From Saccharopolyspora oryzae (GTDB taxonomy: Bacteria; Actinomycetota; Actinomycetes; Mycobacteriales; Pseudonocardiaceae), in contig NZ_JAQGLA010000079.1 of the NCBI RefSeq assembly GCF_027853915.1, positions 1 through 32,962 of the forward strand: a stretch of 32,962 nucleotides of DNA, written 5' to 3'. A program made the translations under genes and the position numbers. The notes under the pieces are model-generated. The model had not been told where the DNA came from. It saw nothing but the letters and a program-made list of their open reading frames with translations, and searched no databases. Positions 1 to 7,575 of the stretch are shown piece by piece. The first letter of the stretch is position 1; each line of letters begins with the position of its first letter.

Positions 1-383
1 CGAAGTCCTACGAGATGTTCGCCGACTGCCTGGTCGAGGACACCGCGCTGGCGGTCAAGGGCCGCATCAACGAGCGCGAGGGCACCATCAGCGTCTTCGC
101 CTCCGACGCGGTGCCGGTCGACATCTCCGCAGCCGAAACCGGCCCGGAGGTAGCGTCGTTGACCGTGGAAGTGGAGGCCCGCCACGTCAACCTGGACTAC
201 GTGCACGAGCTCCGCGCAACACTGCGCGCCCACCGGGGGAGTATCCCGCTGCGCGTCGTGATCCGGCATGGAAACCGCCGGACCAGGTTGGCGGTGGACC
301 GTTACCCCGTCGACCCCAGCCCCGCCCTCTTCGGGGAGCTCAAAGCTCTCCGCGGAACACGTATCGCCTCGAGCGGGTCCTGA
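1..383 (+). CDS. dnaE: DNA polymerase III alpha subunit (DnaE), C-terminal end only
   Basis: Partial gene entering from the left edge; the reading frame starts at base 3 and ends at a TGA at 381-383. The product would be the replicative polymerase catalytic subunit. What is visible is the last ~126 residues: an OB-fold-like stretch (ALAVKGRINEREG, then ISVFASDAVPVDIS) followed by the C-terminal tail with an LRAHRGSIPLRVVI segment and the closing PSPALFGELKALRG. That ending resembles the 'P..AL...LKALLG' tail of actinobacterial DnaE1. The polymerase and PHP domains lie outside the window, so DnaE1 versus a DnaE2-type paralogue cannot be decided here. It is followed after 65 bp by the LysR gene on the same strand. 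Confidence 0.72.
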   Translation, partial: KSYEMFADCLVEDTALAVKGRINEREGTISVFASDAVPVDISAAETGPEVASLTVEVEARHVNLDYVHELRATLRAHRGSIPLRVVIRHGNRRTRLAVDRYPVDPSPALFGELKALRGTRIASSGS

Positions 384-448
384 TGCGGAACCTGGCTTGT
401 ACTGTCGGCCTCGGGCGGCACTGCCCGGAGCACTCGTGGGAGGGCAGG

Positions 449-1420
449 ATGGAGCTGGATCTCGGCGCGGTCCGGGCGTTCGTCGCCGTGGTGGACGAAC
501 AGCACTTCGGAGCGGCGGCGGATCAACTGGAACTGACGCAGCAGGCGGTCTCCAGACGGATCGCGAAGCTCGAAAGTGCGCTGGACACGAGCTTGTTCCA
601 GCGAGCCCGAGGCGGCATCCTCCTCACCCAGGACGGTGCGACCTTCCTGCCGCACGCCCGTGCCCTCGTGGCACTGGCCGACCGAGCGGTGGCGTCGATG
701 CGGCACGGCGACCGCCCGCTGCGGGTGGACGTGCTCGGCACCCGTCTCGTTGCGACCGAGCTGATCAGGACCTTCCACGAAACCCACCACGAGGTGGCGA
801 TCGACGTCATCGTGTCCCGGGGGCTCCGGAGCGCGCGGTCGGCCTTCGCGAACGAATCCATCGATGTCGCGTTCGCGAGGGTGGTCGGCGAGGTGGAGCC
901 GGGTATCGAGAGCGTCCCCGCTTACCTCGAACCCCTCCACATCGTCGTCGGTCGCGAACACGGCCTTGCCGCGCAGCGTCAGGTTCGGCCCGCCCAGCTC
1001 GTCGGCTTGACCGCCTGGATGCCGTGCAACGAGCCGGGTAGCGAATGGGCGGACTTCTACGACGACCTAGCCCGGTGCTTCGGGCTCACCATCGACACGT
1101 CCGGCCCGGACTTCGGGTGGGACAACCTGCTCGACGACATCGCTTCATCGCGCGACCGGTACACCTTCGGCGGCCAGCGGCTGCGCACTCCGTGGCACCC
1201 CGACATCGTCCAAGTGCCCATCGTCGAACCGACTCCCGTCTACCCCCATTCGATGTTGTGGATGCGCAACAACCGGCATCCCGCGCTGCCGCTGCTCATC
1301 GACCATGTCACGGCCGGCTTCCGGACGTTCGATCCGGAGACCCAATGGCTCCCACCCGCCGAGGTCCGAGCGGGGAGCTTCGCGGCTCTCGGCGGTTCGA
1401 AGGCGGTTCCGGAAGCTTGA
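449..1420 (+). CDS. LysR-family transcriptional regulator
   Basis: 323-residue LysR-type regulator. The N-terminal winged HTH (about residues 1-60) has the family pattern VRAFVAVVDEQHFGAAADQL followed by TQQAVSRRIAKLE and GILLTQDGATFL. The remainder (about 90-300) is the periplasmic-binding-protein-like effector domain. An in-frame start exists 22 codons upstream, but the ATG at 449 begins MELDLGAVRAF, the normal start of the HTH, and has a purine-rich GGGAGGGCAGG upstream. LysR proteins usually bind as tetramers upstream of a divergent or adjacent target. Here the next gene on the same strand is an ABM-fold monooxygenase about 180 bp downstream, a possible target, but no effector can be inferred. 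Confidence 0.9.
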   Translation: MELDLGAVRAFVAVVDEQHFGAAADQLELTQQAVSRRIAKLESALDTSLFQRARGGILLTQDGATFLPHARALVALADRAVASMRHGDRPLRVDVLGTRLVATELIRTFHETHHEVAIDVIVSRGLRSARSAFANESIDVAFARVVGEVEPGIESVPAYLEPLHIVVGREHGLAAQRQVRPAQLVGLTAWMPCNEPGSEWADFYDDLARCFGLTIDTSGPDFGWDNLLDDIASSRDRYTFGGQRLRTPWHPDIVQVPIVEPTPVYPHSMLWMRNNRHPALPLLIDHVTAGFRTFDPETQWLPPAEVRAGSFAALGGSKAVPEA

Positions 1421-1447
1421 TGTCGCGACTCCATCCTGAGCAGGATC

Positions 1448-1476
1448 ACCAGCGGGTTACCCGTGGGTACGCTGGT
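1448..1476 (+). terminator. Hairpin after the LysR gene
   Basis: Arms ACCAGCG (1448-1454) and CGCTGGT (1470-1476) are perfectly complementary, with a second short stem TACC/GGTA inside. It lies 28 bp after the LysR stop. There is no T-tract, as is common in actinomycete terminators. It could equally be an RNA hairpin in the leader of the downstream gene. Confidence 0.35.
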
Positions 1477-1603
1477 CTCCTGGGGACGAAACGGGCGATC
1501 CTCACCCCGTGATCGGAATCGCAAGTCGCACCCCGCCCGCGCGCGGGGCGATCGGCGCCGGGGTAGAACGGGCCGGAAAGGCAGTAGCAGGAGGAGGAAG
1601 TCG

Positions 1604-1936
1604 ATGATCTTCATCACCGCGAAGTTCCGCGTCAAGCCCGAGCACGCGGACCGGTGGCCCGAGATCGCCCGCTCGTTCACCGAGGCCACCCGTGCCGAGC
1701 CGGGCTGCCTGTGGTTCGACTGGTCCCGCAGCCTCGAGGACCCGAACGAGTACGTGCTGGTCGAGGCCTTCCGCGACGGCGAGGCCGGTGGCGCGCACGT
1801 CAACTCGGCGCACTTCAAGGCAGCGCAGCAGGAACTGCCGCCGCACCTGGTCGAGACCCCGCGGGTCATCAACATGGAGGTCCCGCAGGACGACTGGTCG
1901 CCGCTGGGCGAAATGGCCGTGCCGGAAGGCAACTGA
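1604..1936 (+). CDS. ABM-fold (antibiotic biosynthesis monooxygenase / YgiN-like) protein
   Basis: 110-residue single-domain protein of the ABM ferredoxin-like fold. It starts MIFITAKFRVKPEHADRW, has the family's central AEPGCLWFDWSRSLEDPNEY strand-turn-strand and the EAFRDGEAGGAHVNSAHF helix segment. Such proteins are usually cofactor-free dimers acting on quinols or polyketides (YgiN, ActVA-Orf6 type), but many are uncharacterised. The start at 1604 is supported by a strong GGAGGAGGAAG ribosome-binding site. It may be controlled by the preceding LysR gene. It is followed by a good hairpin and converges with an AraC gene. Confidence 0.8.
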   Translation: MIFITAKFRVKPEHADRWPEIARSFTEATRAEPGCLWFDWSRSLEDPNEYVLVEAFRDGEAGGAHVNSAHFKAAQQELPPHLVETPRVINMEVPQDDWSPLGEMAVPEGN

Positions 1937-1943
1937 GCCGGGC

Positions 1944-1977
1944 GCGCGCCTCTGCGGTCGAGGCCGCAGGGGCGCGC
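1944..1977. terminator. Bidirectional terminator-like hairpin
   Basis: The 14-nt arms at 1944-1957 and 1964-1977 (GCGCGCCTCTGCGG against CCGCAGGGGCGCGC) pair with a single mismatch and a 6-nt loop. It sits between the convergent ABM gene (stop 1936) and AraC gene (stop 1991), so it can serve both. Confidence 0.6.
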
Positions 1978-1990
1978 TTCCACTGTGGAA

Positions 1991-2755
1991 TCAGCGCGGC
2001 TGGAAGGAACTCGGCGCCGTTCCGGTCTGCTTGCGGAACATCGTGGAGAAGGCAGCCGGGGTGTCGTAGGCGAGCTCCGCCGCGGTCCGGGTGACCGTCA
2101 GCCCCGCGGAGAGCAGGCGGATGGCGTGCAGGACGCAGGCGCGCTGGCGCCAGTGCTGGAAGCTGAGACCGGTCCCGGCGAGGAACAACCTGTTGAACGT
2201 GCGGCCGCTGACTCCGAGGCGGGCGGCCCACCCGGACGGCGCCTCGCGGATGTTCGGGGCCGCCTGGAACGCCTCGCAGAGCTCCCGGAGGTCCGCCCGA
2301 GCGGGCAGCGGAAGGTCGAACGGCAGCGGCGCCAGGTTCCGGATCTCGTGCAGGATCAGCTCGACCAGCGCCCCGTCCCGGCCGTGCCGGTCGTACTCCG
2401 GCGCGATGTCCACCGCGGCGAGCAGCAGCTCGCGCAGCAGCGGCGAGACGTCCACGACCCGGCAGCGCGCCGGGAACCACGGGACGGCCGAGGACTCGAG
2501 GTAGAGGCTGCGGGTGCTGACCCCGTCCATCAGCACCTGGTGGTCGGTGCCGGGCGGGATGAGCACCGCGCGGCGCGGCGGCACCGTCCAGCTCCTGTCC
2601 GCCGTCTCGACCTGCATGACCCCTGTCGCGCCGTACAGCAGCTGAGCGCGGCGGTGCCGGTGGAAGGCCAGCAGGTGGCCGGGAGGGTAGTCGGTGCCGA
2701 TGGCCAGGACGGCGCGATCGATCCCGTCCACTTCGTCCAGCGGCACGTTGCGCAC
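1991..2755 (-). CDS. AraC-family transcriptional regulator with N-terminal cupin
   Basis: 254-residue regulator with a GTG start. The N-terminal ~100 residues form a cupin-like sensor (HLLAFHRHRRAQLLYGATGV, then PPRRAVLIPPGTDHQV). The C-terminal ~95 residues hold the two AraC HTH motifs (WAARLGVSGRTFNRLFLAGTG and LTVTRTAAELAYDTPAAFSTMFRKQTG), with the usual SSFQPR ending. It is divergent from the TauE/SafE gene, with about 90 bp between the start codons containing a palindrome (2798-2821). This arrangement suggests that it controls the exporter and itself. The effector is unknown. Confidence 0.9.
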   Translation of the reverse strand: MRNVPLDEVDGIDRAVLAIGTDYPPGHLLAFHRHRRAQLLYGATGVMQVETADRSWTVPPRRAVLIPPGTDHQVLMDGVSTRSLYLESSAVPWFPARCRVVDVSPLLRELLLAAVDIAPEYDRHGRDGALVELILHEIRNLAPLPFDLPLPARADLRELCEAFQAAPNIREAPSGWAARLGVSGRTFNRLFLAGTGLSFQHWRQRACVLHAIRLLSAGLTVTRTAAELAYDTPAAFSTMFRKQTGTAPSSFQPR

Positions 2756-2797
2756 CGGACCACGCTAACCGACCGGTGGCGTGAACTCGAACGGGTG

Positions 2798-2821
2798 TGG
2801 CGCAACATCGATTGTGCGCCA
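2798..2821. promoter_or_regulatory. Palindromic operator candidate between AraC and TauE/SafE genes
   Basis: TGGCGCA (2798-2804) is repeated inverted as TGCGCCA (2815-2821), with partial symmetry (ACA/TGT) continuing towards the centre. It lies in the divergent intergenic region about 27 bp before the exporter start, where a regulator would be expected to bind. Binding by the AraC protein is inference. Confidence 0.4.
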
Positions 2822-2847
2822 ATCGCGGCCGGTCCTACCGTGGCCGG

Positions 2848-3654
2848 GTGCTCGTCTCCTCCCTCGTGCTGCTCGGCTTCGGCTGCCTGACCGGTGTGAC
2901 CACGGTCCTGTTCGGATTCGGCGGCGGTTTCATCATCGTGCCGGTCGTGTTCGCGGTCGTCTCCGCGGCGACCGGGGCCGACGCGATGCACACTGCGGTG
3001 GCCACCTCGACCGCGGTGATGATCGTCAACGCCTCCACGGCGACCATCGCGCAGGCCCGGTCCGGCCGCCTGCGCAAGGAACACCTCCACCCGCTGCTCG
3101 AGTTCATCGCGCTCGGCGCGGTTCTCGGTGCGGTCGCGGCGAACTGGGCCCCGGAGTCCGTGCTGCACGTGCTGTTCATCGCCTACCTCGCGGTCACCAT
3201 CGTCGACAGCCTCGCCCGGCGCGGATTCCTGGACAACTCCCGCGATGCCGAGGGCGCAAGACCCCTGGGCAAGGTCGCTTCGACGGCCGGCGGAGTCGGC
3301 ATCGGTGCGGTCGCCAGCTTCCTCGGCGTCGGCGGCAGCGTCCTGACCGTGCCGCTGCTGCGGCGCCGCGGCCTGCCCATGGCCGACGCCGCCGCGATGG
3401 CCAATCCGCTCAGCATCCCGGTCGCCGTCGCCGGGACCGCGGTCTACGCCCTGGCCACGCCGACGGCGACCTACCCGGGCCAGATCGGCCACGTCAACTT
3501 CGTGGTCGGAGCGATCCTGCTCTGCGGCTCCCTGCCGACCATCGCGCTGACCAAGCGTCTGGTCGGCAAGATCCCCGACCGGGTGCACGCGATCGCCTAC
3601 GTCGCCCTCCTGGTGGTCGTCATGATCACGATGATCGTCACCGCCCTCACCTGA
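2848..3654 (+). CDS. TauE/SafE-family membrane transporter
   Basis: About 268 residues from the GTG at 2848. A polytopic membrane protein with two related halves, each opening with a glycine-rich segment: GFGCLTGVTTVLFGFGGGFI near the N-terminus and GGVGIGAVASFLGVGGSVLTV mid-protein. This repeated G-F/L-G-G/V-GGG pattern is typical of TauE/SafE (formerly DUF81) permeases, implicated in export or uptake of sulfonates, sulfite and other small anions. An earlier in-frame GTG at 2797 would add 17 polar, non-membrane residues and overlap the palindrome, so the later start is preferred. It is divergent from an AraC regulator; the substrate is not predictable. Confidence 0.82.
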   Translation: MLVSSLVLLGFGCLTGVTTVLFGFGGGFIIVPVVFAVVSAATGADAMHTAVATSTAVMIVNASTATIAQARSGRLRKEHLHPLLEFIALGAVLGAVAANWAPESVLHVLFIAYLAVTIVDSLARRGFLDNSRDAEGARPLGKVASTAGGVGIGAVASFLGVGGSVLTVPLLRRRGLPMADAAAMANPLSIPVAVAGTAVYALATPTATYPGQIGHVNFVVGAILLCGSLPTIALTKRLVGKIPDRVHAIAYVALLVVVMITMIVTALT

Positions 3655-3700
3655 CGGCGGCGCGGTGCTTGCCGATCACCTGCGCTGGGGGCGTGCGACG

Positions 3701-4462
3701 ATGACGAGCATGGAGGTTCGTGCTGTCAACGGAACCAAGGAGCCGCGCTACCTGCAGATCGCTCGGGATCTGGCGGAGGAGATCGCAGCCCAGCGGTGGG
3801 CGGTTGGTGAGCGGATGCCTCCCGAGCCCGAGCTGGCGTCGTCGTTCGAGGTCTCCCGCGAGACGTTGCGCAACGCGCTGCGCGAGTTGGAGGCCCGGGG
3901 CCTGGTGTCCCGGCGCAAGGGGGACGGCACCCGCGTCGAGCGGCTCACGCCGGTGCAGCGCTTCGACACGTCGTTGGGCAGTCTCGAGGAACTGGTCCAG
4001 TACGGGCGGGACGCGGTCCGCGAGGTCACCGCATCCGAGGAGGTCACCGTCGGGTCCGAGCTCGCCGCGACCGCGGACCTGCCGCCTGGTGCGGTGCTCG
4101 CTCGGCTGACCACCGTCCGGCGCGCGCCGGACGGTTCGGCCGTTTCCTGGTCGCAGGTCTACCTCTCGCCGGACGACGCCGCGGCCGTCGCCGACGACCT
4201 CGACAAGAGCACGCGTTTGATCAGCGATCTCCTTCGGGAGCGGACCGGTCGCTCGACGCACCGGGTCGTGCAGCGGGTCCGAGCCATCGCGCTCCCGACC
4301 GAGCCTGCGGAAGCGCTCGGGCTGCCACCGGGCAGCCCGGCGCTGGAGTTCGTCCGGCACTACTACGACGCGACCGGCGACCTGTTCGAGACCACGGTCG
4401 GCGTGCACCCCGGCGACACCTTCAGCTACCGCACGACGCTCGTCCGGTCCGGGTCCGCCTAG
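3701..4462 (+). CDS. GntR-family regulator, HutC subfamily
   Basis: 253 residues from the ATG at 3701 (an alternative ATG lies at 3710). The N-terminal winged HTH is clear: PRYLQIARDLAEEIAAQRW, then MPPEPELASSFEVSRETLRN and GLVSRRKGDGT. The C-terminal ~150 residues match a UTRA ligand-binding domain (LARLTTVRRAPDG, SWSQVYLSPDDA, near-terminal ALEFVRHYYDATGDLFETTV), which defines the HutC subfamily. It is transcribed towards the transporter operon starting at 4554. The intervening DNA contains two copies of GTCTAGAC, the HutC-type GT-N-TA-N-AC operator, so it is very probably the local repressor. The ligand is likely a substrate or product of that operon. Confidence 0.9.
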   Translation: MTSMEVRAVNGTKEPRYLQIARDLAEEIAAQRWAVGERMPPEPELASSFEVSRETLRNALRELEARGLVSRRKGDGTRVERLTPVQRFDTSLGSLEELVQYGRDAVREVTASEEVTVGSELAATADLPPGAVLARLTTVRRAPDGSAVSWSQVYLSPDDAAAVADDLDKSTRLISDLLRERTGRSTHRVVQRVRAIALPTEPAEALGLPPGSPALEFVRHYYDATGDLFETTVGVHPGDTFSYRTTLVRSGSA

Positions 4463-4483
4463 GCCCGGGGTGCAAGACACCCA

Positions 4484-4539
4484 TTGACATCCGGGCCACG
4501 TCCGGCCATTTTGTGTCTAGACATAAATGTGTCTAGACA
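4484..4539 (+). promoter_or_regulatory. Promoter with tandem HutC-type operators
   Basis: TTGACA (4484-4489) and CATTTT (4507-4512) are spaced 17 bp, giving a perfect -35 and a weak -10. Immediately downstream are two identical 10-bp palindromes TGTCTAGACA at 4514-4523 and 4530-4539, 16 bp centre to centre. GTCTAGAC fits the HutC-subfamily consensus exactly. The sites would cover the transcription start, consistent with repression. This is the only AT-rich patch in this neighbourhood. Confidence 0.8.
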
Positions 4540-4553
4540 CAAAGAGGTGTTCG

Positions 4554-5924
4554 ATGAAATCAGCGGAAGAGCTCCTCGCGAGCGGCCGCCGGAAACGCAG
4601 ATCGCGCTGGTACACCAGCATCGGCAACCAAGTCCTGATCTCGATCGTCCTCGGGATCGCGGTCGGTGCGCTGTTCCCGGCGTTCTCGGCGCGGCTCAAG
4701 GTCGTCGGGGACACGTTCCTCGACCTGATCAAGATCGGTGTCGCACCCCTGGTCTTCCTCACCGTCGTGATGGGGATCGCCGCCGCCGGGGACTTGAAGA
4801 AGGCCAGCCGCACCGGGCTGGTCGCCCTGATCTACTTCGAGGTCGTCTCCACGGTCGCGCTCCTGCTCGGTCTGCTGGCCGGCAACATCTCGGGCGTCGG
4901 CATCGGGGCAGGTGCCCTCAGCGGCGCGCACCCGACCAGCGGGGCACCGACCGGCGGGGGAGACGACGAAGGGTTCCTCGCCGCAGTCGTGCCGGACAAC
5001 TTCGTCGGCGCGTTCAGCTCGGGTCACCTGCTGCAGGTCGTGGTGGTCGCGGTGCTGCTCGGCATCGGGGTGCTCACCCTCGCCCCCGCGGTGCAAGCGC
5101 GTTTCACGGCGGGGTTGGAGACCGCTTCCGAAGGCTTCTTCGCCCTGATCAACGTGATCATGCGCCTGGCACCGATCGGGACCTTCGGCGCGATCGCCTA
5201 CTCGGTGGGCACCAACGGCTCGGCGATGCTGTTGGCCCTGGCCGAGCTCGTGGCGCAGTACTGGATCGTGGTGATCCTGTTCATCGTCGTGGTCCTCGGC
5301 GGGGTCTGCCTCACCGCCGGGATCAACGTCTTTCGGCTGCTGCGCGCGGTCCGCACCGAGCTGACCCTGGTGCTCGGCACCGCTTCGTCGGAGGCAGGAC
5401 TGCCCGGTCTGCTCAAGAAGCTGCCGAGGATGGGGTTGTCCCGCCAGACGGTCGGCCTGGTGATGCCCACCGGCTACGCGTTCAACCTCGACGGCACCTC
5501 GATCTACATGGCGCTGTGCACGCTGTTCCTGGCCAACGCCTACGGCATCCCGATGGGCTTCGAGCAGCAGCTCGGCCTGCTGGTGATCATGCTCCTGACG
5601 TCCAAGGGCGCGGCTACCGTCTCCGGCGGCACGTTCGTGGTGTTCGCCTCGACGGTGACGGCCACCGGCTACCTCCCGATCGAGGGCGTCGCGATCCTCT
5701 TCGGCGTCTACCGGGTCATGTCGATGGCCACCGCCACCTGCAACACCTTCGGCAACGTCGTGGCCACCGCGGTCATCGCCCGCTGGAACGGCGACCTCGA
5801 CCGGGCCCGCCTGCGCCAGGTGCTCGCCGACCCGTCCTCTCTCGACCGGGACGACGACGCCCCGGAACTGGAACCGTCCGCCGAGGTGCCCGCCACCGCC
5901 ACGAACTCCGGGAGTCCACAGTGA
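4554..5924 (+). CDS. DAACS-family dicarboxylate/amino acid:cation symporter
   Basis: 456-residue membrane transporter of the GltP/DctA (DAACS, SLC1-like) family. It shows the family's core motifs: APLVFLTVVMGIAAAGDLKK, TASSEAGLPGLLKKLPRMG, the unwound TM7 motif MPTGYAFNLDGTSIY (NMDGT-type) and TSKGAATVSGGTFVV. The start at 4554 is preceded by AAAGAGGTG; an upstream in-frame ATG at 4527 would lie inside the operator. Substrates of the family are C4-dicarboxylates or acidic amino acids taken up with protons or sodium. It overlaps the lyase gene by 4 bp (GTGA), indicating translational coupling. The short region around residues 130-145 is rich in G, T and D and is probably an extracellular loop. 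Confidence 0.92.
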   Translation: MKSAEELLASGRRKRRSRWYTSIGNQVLISIVLGIAVGALFPAFSARLKVVGDTFLDLIKIGVAPLVFLTVVMGIAAAGDLKKASRTGLVALIYFEVVSTVALLLGLLAGNISGVGIGAGALSGAHPTSGAPTGGGDDEGFLAAVVPDNFVGAFSSGHLLQVVVVAVLLGIGVLTLAPAVQARFTAGLETASEGFFALINVIMRLAPIGTFGAIAYSVGTNGSAMLLALAELVAQYWIVVILFIVVVLGGVCLTAGINVFRLLRAVRTELTLVLGTASSEAGLPGLLKKLPRMGLSRQTVGLVMPTGYAFNLDGTSIYMALCTLFLANAYGIPMGFEQQLGLLVIMLLTSKGAATVSGGTFVVFASTVTATGYLPIEGVAILFGVYRVMSMATATCNTFGNVVATAVIARWNGDLDRARLRQVLADPSSLDRDDDAPELEPSAEVPATATNSGSPQ

Positions 5925-7264
5925 ACAGCACGGTCTTCGATTCCTTCCTCTACCGCGAGATGTTCTCGACCGCGCAGATGCGCGAGGTCTTCAGCGACGG
6001 AACCTTCGTCCAGCGCATGACCGACACCGAGACCGCGCTGGCCCGAGCCCAGGCCAAGGTCGGCATCGTGCCGCACGAAGCCGCGCAGGCGATCAGCGAC
6101 TCGGTCCGCCCGGACGCGCTGGACCACGAGCGGCTCCGGGCCGACACCGAGAACGTCGGCTACCCGGTGCTGCCGCTGGTCACCCAGCTCGCGGAGCAGT
6201 GCGGCGAGGCGGGCGGCTACCTGCACTGGGGAGCCACCACGCAGGACATCATGGACACCGCCACGATGCTGCAGTGCCGAGACGGGCTCGACCTCGTCGC
6301 GGCGGCTCTCGACCGGGTGCGCGCCGCGCTGCGCCGCCTCGCCGCGGAGCACGTCGACACCGTGACGGCCGGTCGCACCCACCTCCAGCACGCGTTGCCG
6401 GTGACGTTCGGATTCCGCGCTGCGGTGTGGGTTTCGGCGCTAGACCGGCACAGCGAGCGCCTCGCCCAGGCACGAGAACGCGACCTCATGGTCCAGTTCG
6501 GTGGCGCTGCCGGAACGCTCGCCTCGCTCGGGACCGGCCCCGCTGGGCTGGCCGTCCGCGCTGCGCTCGCCGCCGAGCTCGGGCTGCGGGATCCCGAGAT
6601 CACCTGGCACGTGGCCCGGGACGGGCTCAACGAGCTCGTCTCGCTGCTGGCCGCGATCGGCGGATCGTTGGGCAAGATCGGCTGGGACGTGATGATGATG
6701 TGCTCGTCGGAGTTCGGCGAACTCGCCGAACCCTTCGTGCCGGGCCGGGGCGCGAGCTCGACCATGCCGCAGAAGCGCAACCCGATCTCCAGCGAGCTGA
6801 TGGTCGCCGCCGCGAAACTCCTGCGCGACCGAGCCGCCACGATGCTCGATGCGCTGATGCAGGACTTCGAGCGCGCCACCGGACCCTGGCACGTCGAATG
6901 GGCCACCGTCCCGGAGGCGTTCCAGCTCGTGGCGGCTTCGCTGCACCAGGCCGAGTTCATGCTCGGTGGGCTGGAGGTCGACGTCGACCGGATGCGGGCC
7001 AACACCGCGCTCACCGGTGGGCTCATCGTCGCTGAGGCGGTCATGATGGCCGTAGCCCCGGTGCTCGGTCGCCAGCGCGCGCACGAAGTCGTCTACGACG
7101 CGTGCCGCAACGCGATCGAGACCGGTGCGGACCTCGCCGACGAGCTGCGCCGCCATCCCGACCTCGTCGCGCAGCTCGGCGAGAGCCGCATCGACGAGCT
7201 CTGCGATCCGGCCAACTACCTGGGCAGCGCTCGCACTATGACCACCGACGTCGTCGGCACCTGA
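5921..7264 (+). CDS. Fumarase/aspartase-superfamily lyase (PcaB/adenylosuccinate lyase-like)
   Basis: 447 residues, GTG start overlapping the transporter stop. The superfamily signature GASSTMPQKRNPISSEL lies at about residues 276-292. The other conserved regions are also present: C1 (GRTHLQHALPVTFG) and GGYLHWGATTQDIMDTA. Closest in feel are 3-carboxy-cis,cis-muconate cycloisomerase (PcaB) and adenylosuccinate lyase-like enzymes. No other protocatechuate genes are present, so a true PcaB role is doubtful. Pairing with a dicarboxylate transporter suggests a lyase that releases fumarate or acts on an imported substituted dicarboxylate (inference). The C-terminus is complete and ends just before an unrelated dehydrogenase remnant in the same frame. 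Confidence 0.82.
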   Translation: MNSTVFDSFLYREMFSTAQMREVFSDGTFVQRMTDTETALARAQAKVGIVPHEAAQAISDSVRPDALDHERLRADTENVGYPVLPLVTQLAEQCGEAGGYLHWGATTQDIMDTATMLQCRDGLDLVAAALDRVRAALRRLAAEHVDTVTAGRTHLQHALPVTFGFRAAVWVSALDRHSERLAQARERDLMVQFGGAAGTLASLGTGPAGLAVRAALAAELGLRDPEITWHVARDGLNELVSLLAAIGGSLGKIGWDVMMMCSSEFGELAEPFVPGRGASSTMPQKRNPISSELMVAAAKLLRDRAATMLDALMQDFERATGPWHVEWATVPEAFQLVAASLHQAEFMLGGLEVDVDRMRANTALTGGLIVAEAVMMAVAPVLGRQRAHEVVYDACRNAIETGADLADELRRHPDLVAQLGESRIDELCDPANYLGSARTMTTDVVGT

Positions 7265-7540
7265 TCCCACATCAACCCGGAGCGCGAGTTCCCGTCGATG
7301 TTCGAGCCGGTGCACGGTTCCGCGCCGGACATCGCCGGCCGGGGGATCGCCAACCCGGTGGGCGCGATCTGGACCGCAGCGATGCTGCTCGACCACCTCG
7401 ACCACCCGGAGGCGGCAGCCGAGGTCGAGCAGGCGATGGCCGCGGTGCTGGCGCGTACCGGGATCCGCACGCCGGACCTCGGCGGCACGGCCACCACCGA
7501 GGAGTTCACCCGTACCGTGCTGGAGTTCGTCGGCCGTTGA
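7265..7540 (+). pseudogene. C-terminal remnant of an isopropylmalate/tartrate dehydrogenase
   Basis: The 91 codons between the lyase stop and the TGA at 7540 translate to the C-terminal end of a beta-decarboxylating dehydrogenase. The strong motif is MFEPVHGSAPDIAGRGIANP, followed by GAIWTAAMLLDHL and the ending RTPDLGGTATTEEFT. This is typical of tartrate dehydrogenase/decarboxylase and 3-isopropylmalate dehydrogenase. The N-terminal ~270 residues with the substrate-binding Arg/Lys/Tyr residues are missing, so it cannot be an active enzyme. It is open throughout and in the same frame as the lyase, separated only by the lyase TGA. An ATG at 7298 could start an 80-residue fragment. Probably the scar of a deletion that removed most of a dehydrogenase gene from this operon. 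Confidence 0.75.
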
Positions 7541-7575
7541 GCCGGGCCGATCCACCACGACCAGGAGGAGACCAG

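Noticed and set aside
5921..7264. True protocatechuate-pathway pcaB
   Set aside because: No other pca gene is nearby, and the coupling is to a dicarboxylate transporter, so only the superfamily is assigned.
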